A stretch of 7,197 nucleotides of DNA, from contig CAJLXC010000056.1 in NCBI GenBank assembly GCA_905210545.1, positions 1 through 7,197 on the forward strand, given 5' to 3'. This DNA is from an uncultured Eubacteriales bacterium. Its GTDB lineage: Bacteria > Bacillota > Clostridia > Christensenellales > Borkfalkiaceae. The number at the start of each line of letters is the position of its first letter. Positions within the stretch are counted from its first letter, which is position 1. Under the pieces are notes generated by a model, which made no database searches, had not been told where the DNA came from, and saw only the letters and a program-made list of their open reading frames with translations. Shown one piece after another: positions 1 through 5,501 of the stretch. The position numbers were made by a program, and so were the translations under genes.

Positions 1-1015
1 AAACTTCGATAAGGGCGGTTGCCTGACCTCTGCCGATGCCTTTCGTTTCGCGCGTGATGCATATAGAACCGCCGCCGATGCCGACTTTTACGAAATCCGC
101 GCCGCATTCCGCAAGAAACCTGAAGCCCTCTCCGCTTACTACGTTGCCCGCGCCGACCTTGACTTTATCGCCGTATTTGCTTCTTATCCAGCCGATCGTG
201 CGTTTCTGCCATTCCGAATAACCTTCCGAAGAGTCTATGCACAACACGTCCGCTCCTGCGGCTACGAGCGCGGGGACGCGTTCTTCGTAATCTCTCGTAT
301 TGATGCCCGCTCCCACGGTATAACGCTTGTCTGCGTCTAAAATCTCGTCGGGATTTTCTTTATGCTGTTCGTAGTCTTTTCTGAAAACGAAGTATTTAAG
401 CCTGTTTTCGTCGTCTAATATGGGGAGAGCGTTTAATTTGTGATCCCAGATAACGTCGTTCGCTTCTTTAAGAGTTATGCCGACTTTGGCGTAAACGATT
501 TTATTAAACGGGGTCATAAACTCTTTGACTTTAAGGTCGGGTGACATTCTCGTAACTCTGTAATCTCTGCCCGTTACTATGCCGAGAAATTTTCCTTTAG
601 CCGTTCCGTCTTCGGTAACGGCAACGGTAGAGTGTCCGGTTTTTTCTTTCAAGGCGAGAACGTCTTTAAGAGTCGCTTCGGGCGAGATGTTGGAGTCGCT
701 TTCTACAAAACCCGCTTTAAAATCTTTTACTTTCGCAACCATCGCCGCCTGACTTTCTATAGATTGAGAGCCGTAAATAAAAGATAAGCCGCCTTCTTTA
801 GCGAGAGCGACTGCCAGTTTGTCGCCGGAAACCGATTGCATTATTGCCGACGTAAGGGGAATATTTAAAGAAATTGCGGGTTTTTCGCCCCGTCTGAATT
901 TTACGAGCGGGGTTTTAAGACTTACGTTTGCGGGAATACACTCCGCGGAAGAATACCCCGGAATCAAAAGATATTCGTTGAACGTTCTCGACGGTTCGTT
1001 GACGAATTTTGCCAT
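1..1015 (-). CDS. guaB: IMP dehydrogenase, 3' end cut by window edge
   Basis: Catalyses NAD-dependent oxidation of IMP to XMP, the committed step of guanine nucleotide synthesis, in the cytosol. The ATG at 1013-1015 gives 338 codons before the left edge; the family is about 490-505 residues, so roughly the last third is missing. Visible parts: the N-terminal barrel start with EPSRTFNEYLLIPGYSS at 7-23, a CBS (Bateman) pair at about 100-215, then the returning barrel with R241, D261 in CIDSSEG, GAGNVV at 288-293, and the active-site loop GIGGGSICITRE at 312-323 with catalytic Cys319 and Thr321. This loop is the GGGSICITRE...GIGRGQAT variant, not the commoner GPGSICTTR. It is the form I recall from many clostridia and from the protist Tritrichomonas foetus, whose catalytic cysteine is also numbered 319. 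The SD AAGGAG (1023-1028) lies 7 bases before the ATG. GMP reductase is unlikely because of the CBS insert and the loop sequence. The gene diverges from the ylxM-ffh operon. Confidence 0.96.
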   Translation of the reverse strand, partial: MAKFVNEPSRTFNEYLLIPGYSSAECIPANVSLKTPLVKFRRGEKPAISLNIPLTSAIMQSVSGDKLAVALAKEGGLSFIYGSQSIESQAAMVAKVKDFKAGFVESDSNISPEATLKDVLALKEKTGHSTVAVTEDGTAKGKFLGIVTGRDYRVTRMSPDLKVKEFMTPFNKIVYAKVGITLKEANDVIWDHKLNALPILDDENRLKYFVFRKDYEQHKENPDEILDADKRYTVGAGINTRDYEERVPALVAAGADVLCIDSSEGYSEWQKRTIGWIRSKYGDKVKVGAGNVVSGEGFRFLAECGADFVKVGIGGGSICITRETKGIGRGQATALIEV

Positions 1016-1045
1016 ATTTACGCTCCTTTTAAGTAAATTTTATCT

Positions 1046-1074
1046 ATTTTATCATTAAACGTGTGATAAGTCAA
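1046..1074 (-). promoter_or_regulatory. guaB promoter, sigma-A type
   Basis: Read on the minus strand: -35 TTGACT (1074-1069), a 17-base spacer, and -10 TAAAAT (1051-1046). Each hexamer has one mismatch to consensus. The predicted start point near 1038-1040 leaves a leader of only about 24 bases with the SD AAGGAG, so there is no room for a leader riboswitch. I see no match to the B. subtilis PurR box around it. Confidence 0.8.
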
Positions 1075-1085
1075 CGAATTTATGA

Positions 1086-1114
1086 CTAAAATCGTCGTAA
1101 TCTCGTGATTTTAG
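1086..1114. repeat. Perfect 8-bp inverted repeat midway between divergent promoters
   Basis: CTAAAATC (1086-1093) and GATTTTAG (1107-1114) are perfect inverted copies separated by 13 bases. The arm centres are 21 bp apart, about two helical turns, so a dimeric protein could bind both arms on one face of the DNA. The repeat's centre (1100) coincides with the midpoint between the guaB -35 (1069-1074) and the ylxM -35 (1126-1131). The geometry is seen directly; a role as a shared operator is inference, and no known regulator motif is recognised. Confidence 0.5.
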
Positions 1115-1125
1115 CGGTAAAACGC

Positions 1126-1154
1126 TTGACAAAGCAGCCTTTGCCGTATATAAT
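1126..1154 (+). promoter_or_regulatory. Consensus sigma-A promoter of the ylxM-ffh operon
   Basis: TTGACA at 1126-1131, a 17-base spacer, and TATAAT at 1149-1154: both hexamers are perfect. The predicted start is around A1160. No other promoter this good is visible until just before rplS, so it probably drives the whole ylxM-to-yraN run. Confidence 0.92.
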
Positions 1155-1160
1155 ATAAAA

Positions 1161-1184
1161 CTGTAAGGAAAAAACGCCTTACAG
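1161..1184 (+). promoter_or_regulatory. 5'-terminal hairpin of the ylxM-ffh mRNA
   Basis: CTGTAAGG (1161-1168) and CCTTACAG (1177-1184) form a perfect 8-bp stem with the 8-base loop AAAAAACG. It starts within a base or two of the predicted transcription start. There is no T run after it, so it is not a terminator. It could be a 5' stabilising stem-loop in RNA, or an operator overlapping +1 in DNA. It locks up the only AAGG in the leader. Confidence 0.6.
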
Positions 1185-1197
1185 TCTGCAACGGGTT

Positions 1198-1497
1198 ATG
1201 GAAAAAGATTTTTATTATATAGAGTTGTTCGAGATTTACGGCGGACTTCTCACGGAAAATCAGAGAGACGCGTTTTATTCGCACTATTGTTTAGACCTTT
1301 CTCTTGCCGAAATCGCAGAAGATAAAGGACTCGGCAGGCAAAGCGTTTTCGATACGATAAAAAACGCCAAAACCAAGCTCGACGAATACGAAAGAGTCCT
1401 TAAATTAAGGGAGAAATTCAAAAAGCTTAAAAAACTTGCCGAAGCTGCGACGGAAGAAAAACTCGCCGCAGAAATAATTTCCGTTATAGGTGAATAA
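1198..1497 (+). CDS. ylxM: YlxM, SRP-associated helix-turn-helix protein
   Basis: Small (99 aa) cytosolic protein of the YlxM/p13 family, which is encoded before ffh in Bacillota and is reported in streptococci to bind the signal recognition particle and influence FtsY activity. Sequence signs: the opening with LFEIYGGLLTENQRDAF at 10-26, a sigma-70 region-4-like helix-turn-helix at about 34-62 (LSLAEIAEDKGLGRQSV then FDTIKNAK, where the family usually has SRQAV), and a lysine-rich helical tail. The ATG at 1198 matches the family start and there is no upstream in-frame start in the leader, yet no good SD precedes it (only CGGG at 1192-1195, two bases from the ATG). The stop codon TAA shares its last A with the ffh ATG (TAATG), which suggests translational coupling. 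Confidence 0.9.
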   Translation: MEKDFYYIELFEIYGGLLTENQRDAFYSHYCLDLSLAEIAEDKGLGRQSVFDTIKNAKTKLDEYERVLKLREKFKKLKKLAEAATEEKLAAEIISVIGE

Positions 1498-2813
1498 TGG
1501 CTTTATTTTCAGGGTTATCCGATAAACTCAATCATATATTTTCCAAGCTGACCAAACGCGGCAGACTTACGGAGCTGGAAATAAAAACGGCTATGCGCGA
1601 AGTGCGTATCGCTCTTTTAGAAGCGGACGTAAATATCGCCGTGGTAAAGGACTTCGTAAACCGCGTTTCGGAACGCGCCGTGGGCGAAGAAATTTTAAAA
1701 AGCCTTACGCCTACTCAGCAGGTTATAAAAATAGTAAACGAAGAACTCATTTCGCTGATGGGTTCTACAAACAATAAGCTTGCGTTTTCCGACAATCCGC
1801 CCACCGTTATTATGATGGCGGGATTGCAGGGCGCGGGCAAAACGACGCTCGTCGGCAAGCTCGGCGCGCTCCTTAAAAAACAGGGCAAAAAACCGCTTCT
1901 CGTCGCGTGCGACGTTTATCGTCCGGCGGCGATAAATCAACTTAAAGTTGTGGGTAAAACCGCGGGGTGCGAAGTCTTTGAAAAAGGACAGGGCAATCCC
2001 GTCAAAATCGCAAAAGAGGGCGTTGCTTACGCCAAGTCTTACGGCTTCGATACGGTGATAATCGATACTGCCGGCAGATTGCAGATAGACGAAGAGTTGA
2101 TGAAGGAGCTTGAAAAAATCAAAGCTGAAGTCAAGCCTTCGGAAATTCTGCTCGTAGTAGACGCGATGACCGGTCAGGTCGCGGTAGAAGTGGCGGATAC
2201 GTTCAATAAGCGGCTCGAAGTAACAGGTCTTGTTTTAACCAAACTCGACGGAGATACCCGCGGCGGCGCGACGCTTTCGATGAAAGCCGTGACGGGCAAG
2301 CCGATAAAGTTCTGTTCGGTCGGTGAAAAGACAGGCGATTTAGAGCCGTTTTATCCCGACAGAATGGCAAACCGTATTCTCGGTATGGGCGACGTGCTTA
2401 CGTTGATAGAAAAAGCGGAAGACGCCATTTCCGAAGAACAGGCGAAGAAGATGGAAAAGAAGTTCAGAGAAAACTCGTTTACTCTTTCCGATTATCTCAC
2501 GCAGTTCGAGGCGATGAAGAAAATGGGCGGACTAAAAGACGTTATTTCCATGCTTCCGGGCGGAATGGGCGGCAAGTTCAGAATAAAAGAAGAAGACGTA
2601 GACGAAAAGAAGATGATTTCTATGAAAGCGGTTATACAATCGATGACCGTAAAGGAACGTGAAAATCCGTCTATAATAAATTCATCGAGAAAACAGCGCA
2701 TAGCGCAGGGCAGCGGAACTTCCGTGCAGGAAGTAAACAGAGTGCTTCGTCAGTTCGAGCAGACGAAACAGATGATGAAACAAATGAAAAACAACAAGAT
2801 GTTCCGTTTTTGA
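1497..2813 (+). CDS. ffh: Signal recognition particle protein Ffh (SRP54)
   Basis: GTPase that, with the small SRP RNA, binds signal sequences of nascent membrane and secreted proteins and delivers the ribosome to FtsY at the membrane. It is 438 aa, close to the 440-455 typical of bacteria. Order of parts: helical N domain (1-95) with ALLEADVN at 40-46; G domain with P-loop GLQGAGKTT at 109-117, DTAGR at 190-194 and TKLDGDTRGG at 248-257; methionine-rich M domain from about 300 with the finger-loop stretch around GGLKDVISMLPG (344-355); and the SRP-RNA binding helix-turn-helix SRKQRIAQGSGTSVQEVNR at 397-415. The end (420-438) is rich in methionine and lysine. All key residues are present. The start overlaps the ylxM stop by one base, with AGGTGA at 1488-1493 as SD. 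A hairpin spans its stop codon. Confidence 0.98.
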   Translation: MALFSGLSDKLNHIFSKLTKRGRLTELEIKTAMREVRIALLEADVNIAVVKDFVNRVSERAVGEEILKSLTPTQQVIKIVNEELISLMGSTNNKLAFSDNPPTVIMMAGLQGAGKTTLVGKLGALLKKQGKKPLLVACDVYRPAAINQLKVVGKTAGCEVFEKGQGNPVKIAKEGVAYAKSYGFDTVIIDTAGRLQIDEELMKELEKIKAEVKPSEILLVVDAMTGQVAVEVADTFNKRLEVTGLVLTKLDGDTRGGATLSMKAVTGKPIKFCSVGEKTGDLEPFYPDRMANRILGMGDVLTLIEKAEDAISEEQAKKMEKKFRENSFTLSDYLTQFEAMKKMGGLKDVISMLPGGMGGKFRIKEEDVDEKKMISMKAVIQSMTVKERENPSIINSSRKQRIAQGSGTSVQEVNRVLRQFEQTKQMMKQMKNNKMFRF

Positions 2814-2821
2814 CGGAACGT
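2799..2821 (+). other. Intercistronic hairpin across the ffh stop codon
   Basis: GTTCCGT (2801-2807) pairs with ACGGAAC (2813-2819) around the 5-base loop TTTTG. One G-U and one A-U pair extend the stem outward (2799-2800 with 2820-2821). The ffh TGA (2811-2813) sits in the loop and first base of the 3' arm. A-rich sequence, not a T run, follows, so it is not a standard intrinsic terminator. A processing or 3'-end stabilising role that would set rpsP apart from ffh is inference. Confidence 0.5.
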
Positions 2822-2872
2822 CCGAAAAATAAAAAAATTTTATAAGCCGCAAGGCAAAAGGAGATAAACACT

Positions 2873-3169
2873 ATGGCAGTAAAAATGAGATTGACGAGAT
2901 TAGGCGACAAAAAGTCCCCCTTCTATCGTATCGTAATCACGGACAGCAGAAACGCCCGCGACGGAGCTTATATCGACAAGGTCGGTCATTATAACCCCAC
3001 CGCCGTTCCCGCAGAAGTGGTAATCGACGCGGACAAAGCCAAAGACTGGCTCGCTAAAGGCGTTCAGCCCACGGCTACCGTTAAAAACATTCTCGTAAAT
3101 CAGGGAATTATACCCAAACCCGCTAAACTTTCGCCTTCCAAAACCAAAGTAAGAAAGAATTCCAAGTAA
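2873..3169 (+). CDS. rpsP: 30S ribosomal protein S16
   Basis: Structural protein of the 30S body, needed for assembly of the 16S 5' domain. At 98 aa it is slightly longer than the usual 80-90 because of a basic tail. Recognisable from the start MAVKMRLTRLGDKKSPFYRI, then VITDSRNARDGAYIDKVGHY at 21-40, NP at 41-42, and the stretch DWLAKGVQPTATVKNIL at 58-74. The tail (82-98, PKPAKLSPSKTKVRKNSK region) is lysine-rich. A strong SD AAGGAG (2858-2863) sits 9 bases before the ATG, as expected for a highly translated r-protein. A 59-base gap separates it from ffh, one of the widest in the operon. Confidence 0.98.
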   Translation: MAVKMRLTRLGDKKSPFYRIVITDSRNARDGAYIDKVGHYNPTAVPAEVVIDADKAKDWLAKGVQPTATVKNILVNQGIIPKPAKLSPSKTKVRKNSK

Positions 3170-3192
3170 TTTAAGGAACGGGTGAAAATCAG

Positions 3193-3435
3193 ATGTTAGA
3201 ACTCATCAAATTCGTCGTCGGTACGTTTGCGGAACATCCCGACAAGGCGGAGTACGCCGTTAAAGAGGACGGCAGAACCGTTACCGTAATCGTAACGCTC
3301 GATCCGGGCGATATGGGCAAAGTTATCGGCAGGCAAGGCAAAATAGCTAAAGCTCTCCGCGCGCTCGTTCGCGCAGGCTCTGCTAAAGAAAACAAAAGAT
3401 ATAATATTGAAATCAAAGAACGCGGGGAAGAATAA
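3193..3435 (+). CDS. khpA: KhpA, small KH-domain RNA-binding protein
   Basis: An 80-aa single KH-domain protein (formerly YlqC). In Bacillota KhpA pairs with KhpB (Jag/EloR) to bind RNA, with links to cell elongation and division in streptococci. The KH signature is clear: the beta strand TVTVIVTLDPGDMGKVIG at 29-46 and the GXXG loop GRQG at 46-49, followed by the helix KIAKALRALVRA. N- and C-terminal ends match family length. SD GGTGA (3181-3185) lies 7 bases before the ATG. It follows rpsP by 23 bases, its usual place. In B. subtilis a further gene, ylqD, sits between it and rimM; here ylqD is absent. Confidence 0.95.
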   Translation: MLELIKFVVGTFAEHPDKAEYAVKEDGRTVTVIVTLDPGDMGKVIGRQGKIAKALRALVRAGSAKENKRYNIEIKERGEE

Positions 3436-3443
3436 TTCCCCGT
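3422..3443 (+). other. GC-rich hairpin with short T run at the khpA end (possible attenuator)
   Basis: CGGGGAA (3423-3429) pairs with TTCCCCG (3436-3442); a G-U pair (3422/3443) extends it. The 6-base loop GAATAA ends with the khpA stop codon (TAA, 3433-3435). Four Ts (3443-3446) follow. Five G-C pairs with a short T run resemble a weak intrinsic terminator, so part of the transcripts could stop here before rimM. No promoter is evident between it and rimM, so termination would be partial at most. Confidence 0.5.
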
Positions 3444-3466
3444 TTTCGGATTTAAACAGGACTAAA

Positions 3467-3976
3467 ATGGAACGGAGTTTTAAAATAGGCTTGGCGGTAA
3501 AGCCACAGGGCGTTCACGGAGAGATAAAAGTGCGCCCGCTCACAGACGATCCGGAGCGATTTAAGCTGTTAAAAGAAGTATATATAGACGGCGAAGCTCA
3601 TAAGGTTTTAGGCGCGAGAATCGGCGCGGGCGAGGTGTTTATAAGCCTTGCCGGCGTTTCCGACAGAAACGCCGCGGAAGCTTTCCGCGGAAAATTTCTG
3701 ACCGTGCCGAGAGAGGAAGCCGTAGAGCCGGAAGATGGGCGGTATTTTATCGCTGACCTTATCGGCGCGGCGGTTATAACCGAAAACGGCGAAAAAATCG
3801 GAACGGTCGCTTCTATAACCGAGGGGAGAACCGACGTGGTTTGGCTTAAAGGCGAGCGCGGCGAATCCCTTGCTTTTCCGTTCCTGAAAAAGGTTATAAA
3901 TAAAGTCGATGTAGAAAACGCCGCGATTACCGTGAACGAAGAGCGTTTCAACGAGGTTGTTTGCCGTGAGGATTGA
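3467..3976 (+). CDS. rimM: Ribosome maturation factor RimM
   Basis: Assembly factor that binds S19 and helps fold the 30S head near 16S helices 31 and 33b. The chosen start is the ATG at 3467, with SD AGGA (3458-3461) 5 bases upstream; it gives 169 aa, normal for RimM. An in-frame start at 3407 would add 20 unrelated residues overlapping khpA and is rejected. N-terminal RimM domain: FKIGLAVKPQGVHGEIKVRP at 5-24, with TDDPERF at 26-32. Linker with RYFIADLIGA at 92-101, then the PRC-barrel domain (about 95-165) including GTVASITEGRTDVVWLKG and AFPFLKKVINKVD at 136-148. The end overlaps trmD by 11 bases, a classic coupling of the two genes. A tight 8-bp hairpin lies inside the gene at 3672-3690. 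Confidence 0.95.
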   Translation: MERSFKIGLAVKPQGVHGEIKVRPLTDDPERFKLLKEVYIDGEAHKVLGARIGAGEVFISLAGVSDRNAAEAFRGKFLTVPREEAVEPEDGRYFIADLIGAAVITENGEKIGTVASITEGRTDVVWLKGERGESLAFPFLKKVINKVDVENAAITVNEERFNEVVCRED

Positions 3977-4640
3977 TATATTAACGCTTTTTCCGGAAAT
4001 GTTCGCGCCGCTCTCGATGAGCATTTTAGGTCGCGCTCAAAAAAACGGCAAAATAGAAATAGTAGTTACCGATATAAGGGATTACACGCTCGACAAACAT
4101 AAAAAATGCGACGACACGCCTTTCGGCGGCGGCGCGGGAATGGTAATGATGCCGCAGCCTGTCGCTTCCGCCATAACGGCGGTTGATCCCGACCATCGGG
4201 CAAGGCGGATTTTCCTTTCGCCCAAAGGCAGAAAGTTCAGTCAGAACATAGTGACCGAATACGCCGCGCTTGACAGAATCTTGTTGTTGTGCGGACATTA
4301 CGAGGGCGTCGATCAACGCGTTATCGACCTTTTTATAGACGAAGAATTATCTTTGGGCGATTTCGTGCTGACGGGCGGAGAAATTCCCGCAATGGCGGTA
4401 ACGGACGCGGTAAGCCGCTACGTAGACGGGGTTATAAAGGGCGAGTCTTTGATTTCGGAAAGTTTTTCCAACGGACTTTTAGAGTATCCGCAATATACCA
4501 AACCGCAGGAATTTATGGGCGTTAAAGTGCCTGACGTGCTTTTATCCGGCAACCATAAAGAAGTCGATAAATGGCGCGAAAAAGAAGCTGAAAAAATCAC
4601 CGCGGAACGCCGCCCCGATATGCTGGAGGATAAAGACTGA
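3966..4640 (+). CDS. trmD: tRNA (guanine-N1-)-methyltransferase TrmD
   Basis: SPOUT-class enzyme that uses S-adenosylmethionine to make m1G37 next to the anticodon, preventing +1 frameshifts; works as a dimer in the cytosol. The start is taken as GTG at 3966: it gives the usual opening M/V-RIDILTLFPEMF, and GAGG (3953-3956) lies 9 bases upstream. A TTG at 3957 is in frame but has no SD spacing. The protein is 224 aa, a little under the usual 230-250. Trefoil-knot motifs are intact: LLCGHYEGVDQRV at 107-119 and SLGDFVLTGGEIPAMAV at 129-145. Also seen: DDTPFGGGAGMVM at 49-61 and LLEYPQYTKP at 171-180. Its TGA overlaps the rbgA ATG (TGATG). Confidence 0.96.
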   Translation: MRIDILTLFPEMFAPLSMSILGRAQKNGKIEIVVTDIRDYTLDKHKKCDDTPFGGGAGMVMMPQPVASAITAVDPDHRARRIFLSPKGRKFSQNIVTEYAALDRILLLCGHYEGVDQRVIDLFIDEELSLGDFVLTGGEIPAMAVTDAVSRYVDGVIKGESLISESFSNGLLEYPQYTKPQEFMGVKVPDVLLSGNHKEVDKWREKEAEKITAERRPDMLEDKD

Positions 4641-5473
4641 TGCAGCATCTTCAATGGTTTCCCGGACACATGACCGCCGCTATGCGTATGATGGAAGAAA
4701 ATCTCAAAGCCGTAGACGGCGTTCTGACTATTCTCGACGCGCGCGCGGCGAAGGCTTCTTTAAATAAAAAGCTCGACGGACTTTTCAAGGATAAAAAGGT
4801 TTTATACGTTCTCAATAAGTGCGACCTTATAGAGACGGAAGACGCGCGTAAAACGGTGAAAGAATTCAAAGAAGACGGCAGAATCGCCGTTTCGGTGTGC
4901 GCGATGGATAAACGCGCCGTGGATTCGCTTTATAACGGGATTTTCGACTTGCTGAAAGAGAAAATCGAGAGATACCGCGCTAAAGGAATCGCAAGACCTT
5001 TAAGGGTTATGGTGGCGGGTATACCGAATACGGGCAAATCGACCATAATAAACGCTATAGTAGGCGGCAAAAAGGCGATAACGGGCAATAAAGCCGGCGT
5101 AACGCGCGGCAAGCAGTGGGTGAGAATAAAAGATCTGGAGCTTCTCGATACGCCGGGAACTATGCCTCCGTCGTTTGAAGATCAGACTCTCGCCAAGCAT
5201 TTAGCTTATATCGGATGTATGAACGACGCGAATATAGATTCCGCCGATCTCGCTTACGAATTCATAAAAGAAATGAAACAGAGATACCCGCGCGCGTTGA
5301 TCGAAAAATACGGAATAAACGACGCGGATATTCCCGAACTCGAGATTATGAACGCAATCTGCGTTCGCAGGGGATTTCTCGTTAAAGGCGGAGAATACGA
5401 TTACGAGCGTTGCGCCAACGCCGTGATTGACGATTTCCGCAAAGGCAGACTCGGCAAAATCAAGCTCGACTGA
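4640..5473 (+). CDS. rbgA: Ribosome biogenesis GTPase RbgA (YlqF)
   Basis: Circularly permuted GTPase required for late 50S assembly (incorporation of L16 and neighbours in B. subtilis). It is 277 aa, near the 280-290 norm. The permuted motif order is visible: G4 NKCD at 59-62, G5 region VSVCA at 84-88, P-loop G1 GIPNTGKST at 127-135, G2 threonine in GVTRG at 153-157, and G3 DTPG at 170-173. The N-terminus has the family WFPGHM at 6-11, and the C-terminal helical domain ends in FRKGRLGKIKLD. The stretch after DAR (33-42, DARAAKASLN) departs from the common DARIPxSSxNP form. SD GGAGGA (4625-4630) sits 9 bases before the ATG, inside the trmD end. In B. subtilis rplS lies between trmD and this gene; here it does not. 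Confidence 0.96.
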   Translation: MQHLQWFPGHMTAAMRMMEENLKAVDGVLTILDARAAKASLNKKLDGLFKDKKVLYVLNKCDLIETEDARKTVKEFKEDGRIAVSVCAMDKRAVDSLYNGIFDLLKEKIERYRAKGIARPLRVMVAGIPNTGKSTIINAIVGGKKAITGNKAGVTRGKQWVRIKDLELLDTPGTMPPSFEDQTLAKHLAYIGCMNDANIDSADLAYEFIKEMKQRYPRALIEKYGINDADIPELEIMNAICVRRGFLVKGGEYDYERCANAVIDDFRKGRLGKIKLD

Positions 5474-5476
5474 TTT

Positions 5477-5501
5477 AAGGCGTGACCGACGCGGTTTTTT
5501 T
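5477..5501 (+). promoter_or_regulatory. Unusual rnhB translation start: distant SD, small hairpin, T7 run
   Basis: The only SD-like bases before the rnhB ATG (5502) are AAGG at 5477-5480, 21 bases away. Between them GCGT (5480-5483) can pair with ACGC (5489-5492) around the loop GACCG, and seven Ts (5495-5501) run up to the ATG. If the hairpin forms, AAG would be 9 unpaired bases from the start. A very weak terminator-like reading (short stem plus T7) is the alternative. Confidence 0.35.

Noticed and set aside
36..221. 61-codon plus-strand frame inside guaB
   Set aside because: It is antisense to conserved IMP dehydrogenase catalytic-loop codons and its proline/serine-rich product has no recognisable features.
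2841..2846. TATAAG as a -10 of an internal rpsP promoter
   Set aside because: The sequence at the right distance upstream (around 2818-2823) has no resemblance to a -35 box.
3407..3466. In-frame N-terminal extension of rimM starting inside khpA
   Set aside because: The 20 added residues do not resemble RimM, overlap khpA by 29 bases, and the ATG at 3467 has an SD and matches the family start.
3957..3965. TTG start for trmD three codons upstream of GTG 3966
   Set aside because: GAGG directly abuts the TTG so spacing is zero, while it is 9 bases from GTG 3966, which also gives the usual TrmD opening.
5427..5501. Upstream in-frame start of rnhB inside rbgA
   Set aside because: It adds 25 residues unlike RNase HII that are read out of frame from the conserved rbgA C-terminus.
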